This document shows, one piece after another, positions 5,037-5,069 of a stretch of DNA of 5,069 nt. The DNA is from Holosporales bacterium (lineage in GTDB: Bacteria; Pseudomonadota; Alphaproteobacteria; BNTO01): the NCBI GenBank assembly GCA_031265645.1, contig JAISCJ010000031.1, forward strand, positions 1 through 5,069, written 5' to 3'. Below the pieces are notes generated by a model. The model searched no databases. It saw nothing but the letters and a program-made list of their open reading frames with translations, and was not told the DNA's origin. The position numbers and the translations under genes are program-made. Position 1 is the stretch's first letter, and each line of letters begins with the position of its first letter.

Positions 5037-5069
5037 GGAGTTAGCAAGGCGATTGATGATGAATTGGTT
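5031..5069 (+). CDS. Candidate divergent gene, first 13 codons only
   Basis: ATG at 5031 opens a plus-strand frame to the window end, reading MAGVSKAIDDELV. A divergent repressor-type gene is often found beside phage early operons, and the helical pattern is compatible with that, but 13 residues cannot identify a family. No good SD is seen upstream. A competing reading on the minus strand (end of a gene stopping at 4998-5000) cannot be excluded. Confidence 0.25.
   Translation, partial: MAGVSKAIDDELV

Larger units (their letters stand above)
1..5069. mobile_element. Phage/prophage early region (fragment)
   Basis: The gene set is characteristic of a temperate tailed phage: two Bro-N proteins (one with KilAC), a Sak4-like ATPase next to an SSB-like protein, a sigma-like factor and a LAGLIDADG protein, all on one strand with overlapping or nearly touching ends. 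No integrase, structural gene, attachment site or host gene is visible, so the window lies wholly inside the element and its borders cannot be placed. Whether it is an integrated prophage or a free phage genome cannot be told. Confidence 0.8.

Noticed and set aside
4998..5069. Tail of an upstream minus-strand gene ending ...NPTVRRRKTS
   Set aside because: The frame is open for 23 codons to the window edge with its stop overlapping the AGGAGG, which would fit this compact operon, but nothing in it is recognisable; not annotated, only kept as an alternative to the plus-strand candidate.
1..5069. CRISPR arrays, tRNA or rRNA genes, insertion sequence ends
   Set aside because: I saw no regularly spaced repeats, tRNA-like cloverleaf, rRNA segment or transposase with terminal repeats on either strand.

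Overview
The window is a compact, one-directional phage or prophage early region. All confident genes lie on the minus strand and read right to left. Most junctions overlap by 4-11 nt or are separated by 2 nt, and nearly every gene has a clear Shine-Dalgarno (SD) sequence. Two genes with a Bro-N domain (one with a KilAC domain), a sigma-like factor, a phage-type AAA ATPase followed by a putative single-strand-binding protein, and a LAGLIDADG gene together indicate a tailed temperate phage or prophage of a bacterium. Base composition is moderate, by eye somewhat above 40% G+C. The host cannot be named from this sequence; the recombination-gene pair resembles those I know from prophages of Gram-negative bacteria, which is only a weak hint.

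Layout in transcription order: a short regulatory edge with possible opposing promoters (about 4984-5069); a sigma-70-like factor that probably begins at a rare ATT codon (4983-4387); a small coiled-coil phage protein (4396-3938); a Bro-N protein without a recognisable effector domain (3935-3276); a complete Bro-N/KilAC antirepressor (3273-2374); a Sak4-like/AAA_24-type ATPase (2384-1566); a DUF669-like putative SSB (1569-1021); an 86-nt gap with a hairpin touching an SD; a stand-alone intein-derived LAGLIDADG protein (934-158); and the start of a small phage protein that leaves the window (161-1).

The right half looks regulatory (sigma-like factor and antirepressors). The middle looks like a recombination module, in which the ATPase would act on single-stranded DNA covered by the SSB-like protein. 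The most unusual item is the LAGLIDADG gene. It spans the whole body of an intein, from about the position of the first residue to the last block, but lacks the splicing residues at both ends and about half of the endonuclease domain. It has its own start codon and SD, and its last codons form the SD of the next gene. It looks like an intein that has left its host protein and become an ordinary operon gene.
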